Source: Panonychus citri (Eukaryota; Arthropoda; Arachnida; Trombidiformes; Tetranychidae). From it: a stretch of DNA of 64,000 nt. The notes beneath the pieces are model-generated. The model searched no databases, had not been told where the DNA came from, and saw only the letters and a program-made list of their open reading frames with translations. The stretch's first letter is position 1; each line of letters begins with the position of its first letter. Of this stretch, positions 61,300-64,000 are shown piece after piece. The stretch lies in NCBI RefSeq assembly GCF_014898815.1, contig NW_026515543.1, positions 2,046,001 through 2,110,000 of the forward strand, in the 5' to 3' direction. Made by a program: the position numbers and the translations under genes.

Positions 61300-62720
61300 T
61301 TACCATACACTGTATCCTTCATCATCATTATCGAAAGCAATAAAAAAACCTAAAATAGTTAGAAATACGACAATATTTCCAAATAAAGTCAAAATGCAGG
61401 CTCCCCATTGGATCTGTTTGTATAAACACAGGAAAAGAGAGAAAAAGAAAATGATATAAACAAGAGAGAGAAAAAAAAATTAATATTGAATCACATGGAT
61501 GGAGATTAATGAATTTACTTTGTTTTCAATGTTTACTTGTCAATCGAAAAGTCAATCAAAGGTAATAAGGTAAAAATGAAAACTCCAAATCAATATAATT
61601 AAGCTTAATAATAATAATTTGTTAATGTGTCTCACTGAAAGATTAGAAACAGCTGATGTTGATAGAGTTAAATTGTTATTATCATCAGTTGAAAGTAAAA
61701 ACTTGACTACTGTTTATAAAGTAATCAATTTTGTTTTACTTTTCGGTGATTGATTTTGATTAATTGTTACTAGAGATTAACTTACCACAGGCCCTGTGGC
61801 TGGAGCATGAGCCAGAACCAAAGGTAATCCAAATGCTGATATGACAATTCCTGATGTTATGAAAAGTGCCATTTCTTTACAGTAATTACTTGAGCCCATA
61901 TCATCTTGATATCTTCTGGCAAGCATCGTGGGTAAAGGTGAGAGAAGATAAAATAATACGACAAAGAATGGCCACCAATTACTGTGTGAATCAAGAAAGA
62001 GAATCAAATTAATATCATGTTTCTGGTGGTGATTAGTAAGAGAGGGGTAAGGGGGTTAATCTCTATGCCAACAATTAACTCATTGTAACTGATTCTTTGT
62101 CAGTAAGAATGATAATTCCCTTGGAGATTAATGTCAAACCTTTACTTGTGGTGACCAAGAAAAAGTCGGTTACTAAATGTTGGAAAATGGGTTGTGTTTC
62201 TTAGCGGAAATCACGGAAATCGGGACAAATTGTTGTAGGCGCAACAAATTGAATTAAACTTACGCATAATTTGGAAGAGCACATCCAAGTATAACAAGAG
62301 TCATACCAATTGAACCCGAAAATGCAAGTACAATTAGGCTAAATTTCATGATTAAGATGGAAAAAGAAAAGAAAAAGAGACAAATATACAATTAGAATTT
62401 TACCAAAAGGAAAACAAAGAGAAGATATCAGATTCTCTCAGAATAGTGAGCTACTCACGCTATTATTTCCAGAGTGAGAACAGTGAGAGCATCGAAGGAT
62501 AATCATGGTGATTTTATCAGAACCATATCAAGTAATTAATAAAACACAGTGATGAAGCGATTGTTTGAGAGAGAGAGAGAAAAAAGAGAGTATAAAAAAG
62601 GGAGGAGATCAACAAGAAAGAGACAAAAAGAGACAATTAGAAAAGTCAACCAGTAGTACAAGTAGATTGTCATTAAAGGTTAATAAGTTGACATAAATAC
62701 TAACCTTTGACACCAGCCAT
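61300..62720 (-). CDS. LEPROTL1: LEPROT/LEPROTL1-like membrane trafficking protein (endospanin), with candidate 1-nt exon
   Basis: Small four-TM endosomal/Golgi protein; in vertebrates it lowers cell-surface receptor levels, and yeast Vps55 is the homolog. Minus-strand exons: 62705-62720 (MAGVK plus one base), 62459 (single C), 62264-62338, 61786-61981 and 61300-61413; 133 aa, against 131 in human. Motifs: LIVLAFSGSIGMTLVILGCA, LPNYANWWPFFVVLFYLLSP, SSNYCKEMALFITSGIVISA then FGLPLVL, and IQWGACILTLFGNIVVFLTI then LGFF. Exon 1 ends phase 1, but the next recognisable exon needs phase 2; direct joining gives a stop. A lone C flanked by AATAATAG and GTGAGT at 62459 repairs the frame and creates the family N-terminus MAGVKALI. 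The alternative is an unspliced start (MKFSLIVLAF) at the ATG just upstream of 62338. Confidence 0.9.
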
Positions 62721-64000
62721 TGTTTTAGATGTAATTATCAAATGTGAGAGAGAAAAAAATATGAGAATAGAAAGAAAAAAGAAAGAGTGAGAGAAAAAAA
62801 AACACACAGACAGAGAAAGAAAGGAAAAGAGAGAGACAATAAAAGTCTAAAGGAAACCGATTGATAAATTAAGAGATGATGTTGATGGCACCCAAAGAAT
62901 TAAACATTAAATAAGTTAATCACTTTAATTAGAATTGAGATTCACTTGTTAAGCAGAAAGACGATTAATTGTCAAGCTAATTTATGGAAATTAAATAATT
63001 TATCTAACATATTAAAAGAGAAACAATTTTGAGAAAAAGTGATGGATTGAGAAAGAAAAGAAAATGAAAAATATCTTTTAGGATCCAAAACATTGAGTAC
63101 TTGATATCAGTTGTTTTCTTTCAAAGTCTCAGTTGTTTCTCTCTCACCTTGTCGTCACCTTTGCTATTTAATTTAATTGTTAATTGTTAATTCTTTCAAC
63201 AATTTGGTGACTCAAAGTGGCAATATTGAAAATTCCATCTGATGGAGTCAATTAAATTCCACAATCACCATGGAACCAGTCGGTTTATAGAAGAGAATTT
63301 TCCATTTTTCTGAGTCATTTCAGTTCTTTTCTTCTTGTTGTTTTTTTCTCCTTGTGAATTAATTAATTTGATTATAAATGTAACAGTTTCACTTAATTTT
63401 GGTTAATTGTTCGGATTTTACTTTAATCATGGTGTTGATTGTTTCAGGTAAGACTTTTATTTTCTTTTGAAAGGTAACAATTGTAGTCTTTCAACCAGAT
63501 AGAGATTTGAGTAATTGCATTGACTTGTTGAAATTAATCTTAATTGTTTCATTTTATTTTAGCAGAAGTGATTGAAATTTATTTCTAATGGAGCCTTTGG
63601 ACCCGATTCTTGGATGCTACTTAGTGATAATTACATGCAAGTAAAAAAATCGACATTGGGAGATTCAATTTACACTAAATGAGATCTCTTTGTTTTGAGA
63701 AAAGTGAAACAAGGATAAAGAATTAATTATAAATCAATGGTGGAACAATTTTCTCCCTGATTACCAGGTTAATCTTTGATTGTCCACAATTGAAGATTAT
63801 TTGTCATCAAAATCATTACAACAAATTGGAATGAAGAATACATTAAATTGTACTACTCTGATTGATATAATTGAAGTGAAATCCATTGGAATAATTTACA
63901 AAATAAGTTGTTTATTCACAATCAACTGATTAAACATTCTTAATGGAAACCAAATTAAATGTACATTAAATTAATCGTAAGTTACAATCACCACAACAAA
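62721..64000. other. Right-edge intergenic region with a possible gene start
   Basis: AT-rich, with GA-rich purine tracts (about 62740-62840) upstream of the LEPROT start. A plus-strand ATG near 63429 (MVLIVS then GTAAGA donor) and another at about 63587 (MEPLDPILGCYLVIITC then AAGTAAA) could be the first exons of a gene running off the right edge; neither is firm. Confidence 0.35.

Noticed and set aside
1..64000. CRISPR arrays, bacterial operons, prophage or defence systems
   Set aside because: No such repeats or genes are present; every recognisable gene is eukaryotic with spliceosomal introns.
1..64000. tRNA or rRNA genes
   Set aside because: No cloverleaf with A/B-box-like sequence or rRNA segment was recognised by eye on either strand; a covariance-model scan would be needed to exclude one.

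Overview
The window is AT-rich animal nuclear DNA with short, mostly 50-160 bp introns in housekeeping genes, GT/AG splice sites, and no operons or ribosome binding sites. The proteins are arthropod-like. A divergent F-box plus leucine-rich-type gene (positions 56213-57728) resembles a family I recall as strongly expanded in spider mites, so I infer a chelicerate, probably a tetranychid mite. That taxonomic call is inference.

Layout. About 1-26.6 kb is one long minus-strand locus: the 5' part of a netrin receptor UNC5 gene. Its four recognisable exons (26510-26630, 23628-23753, 20638-20708, 10597-10864) are separated by introns of 2.8, 2.9 and 9.8 kb, which are full of GA/CT and GAT/ATC microsatellites. 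The rest of the gene should lie further left; I could not find more exons in 1-10.6 kb. About 27.0-33.7 kb is a tandem array of four plus-strand genes for tiny secreted Cys/Ala/Gly-rich peptides. Unit 2 is interrupted by about 2.0 kb carrying an intronless fragment of the giant lipid-transfer protein BLTP1 (tweek/KIAA1109), two adjacent palindromes and a small TA-flanked inverted-repeat element. About 34-46 kb is gene-poor: one small membrane-protein gene (37079-37513), a decayed dynamin retrocopy (39.8-40.25 kb), a 1.1 kb foldback element (41.35-42.46 kb) and a 274-bp tandem duplication with GA tracts (44.6-45.1 kb).

About 46-62.7 kb is gene-dense: an ELOVL fatty acid elongase; RpL14 with a candidate C/D snoRNA in intron 2; PIG-T (GPI transamidase subunit, minus); a 174-aa secreted lysine-rich protein; SURF1 (cytochrome oxidase assembly, minus); Taspase-1; an F-box-like protein; a compact myosin phosphatase targeting subunit (MYPT); and a LEPROT/endospanin membrane protein (minus). 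PIG-T/174-aa protein and SURF1/Taspase-1 are divergent pairs with about 0.4 kb between starts. RpL14/PIG-T, 174-aa protein/SURF1 and MYPT/LEPROT are convergent. These are unrelated housekeeping and signalling genes, not a pathway cluster.

Most notable observations: (1) the LEPROT reading frame is restored to the family N-terminus only if a single-nucleotide exon (position 62459) with perfect AG/GT flanks is included; (2) a possible gene-fragment-capturing element inside the peptide array; (3) a 27-nt hairpin at each junction of the peptide array that shows a compensatory base-pair change and also marks both array ends.
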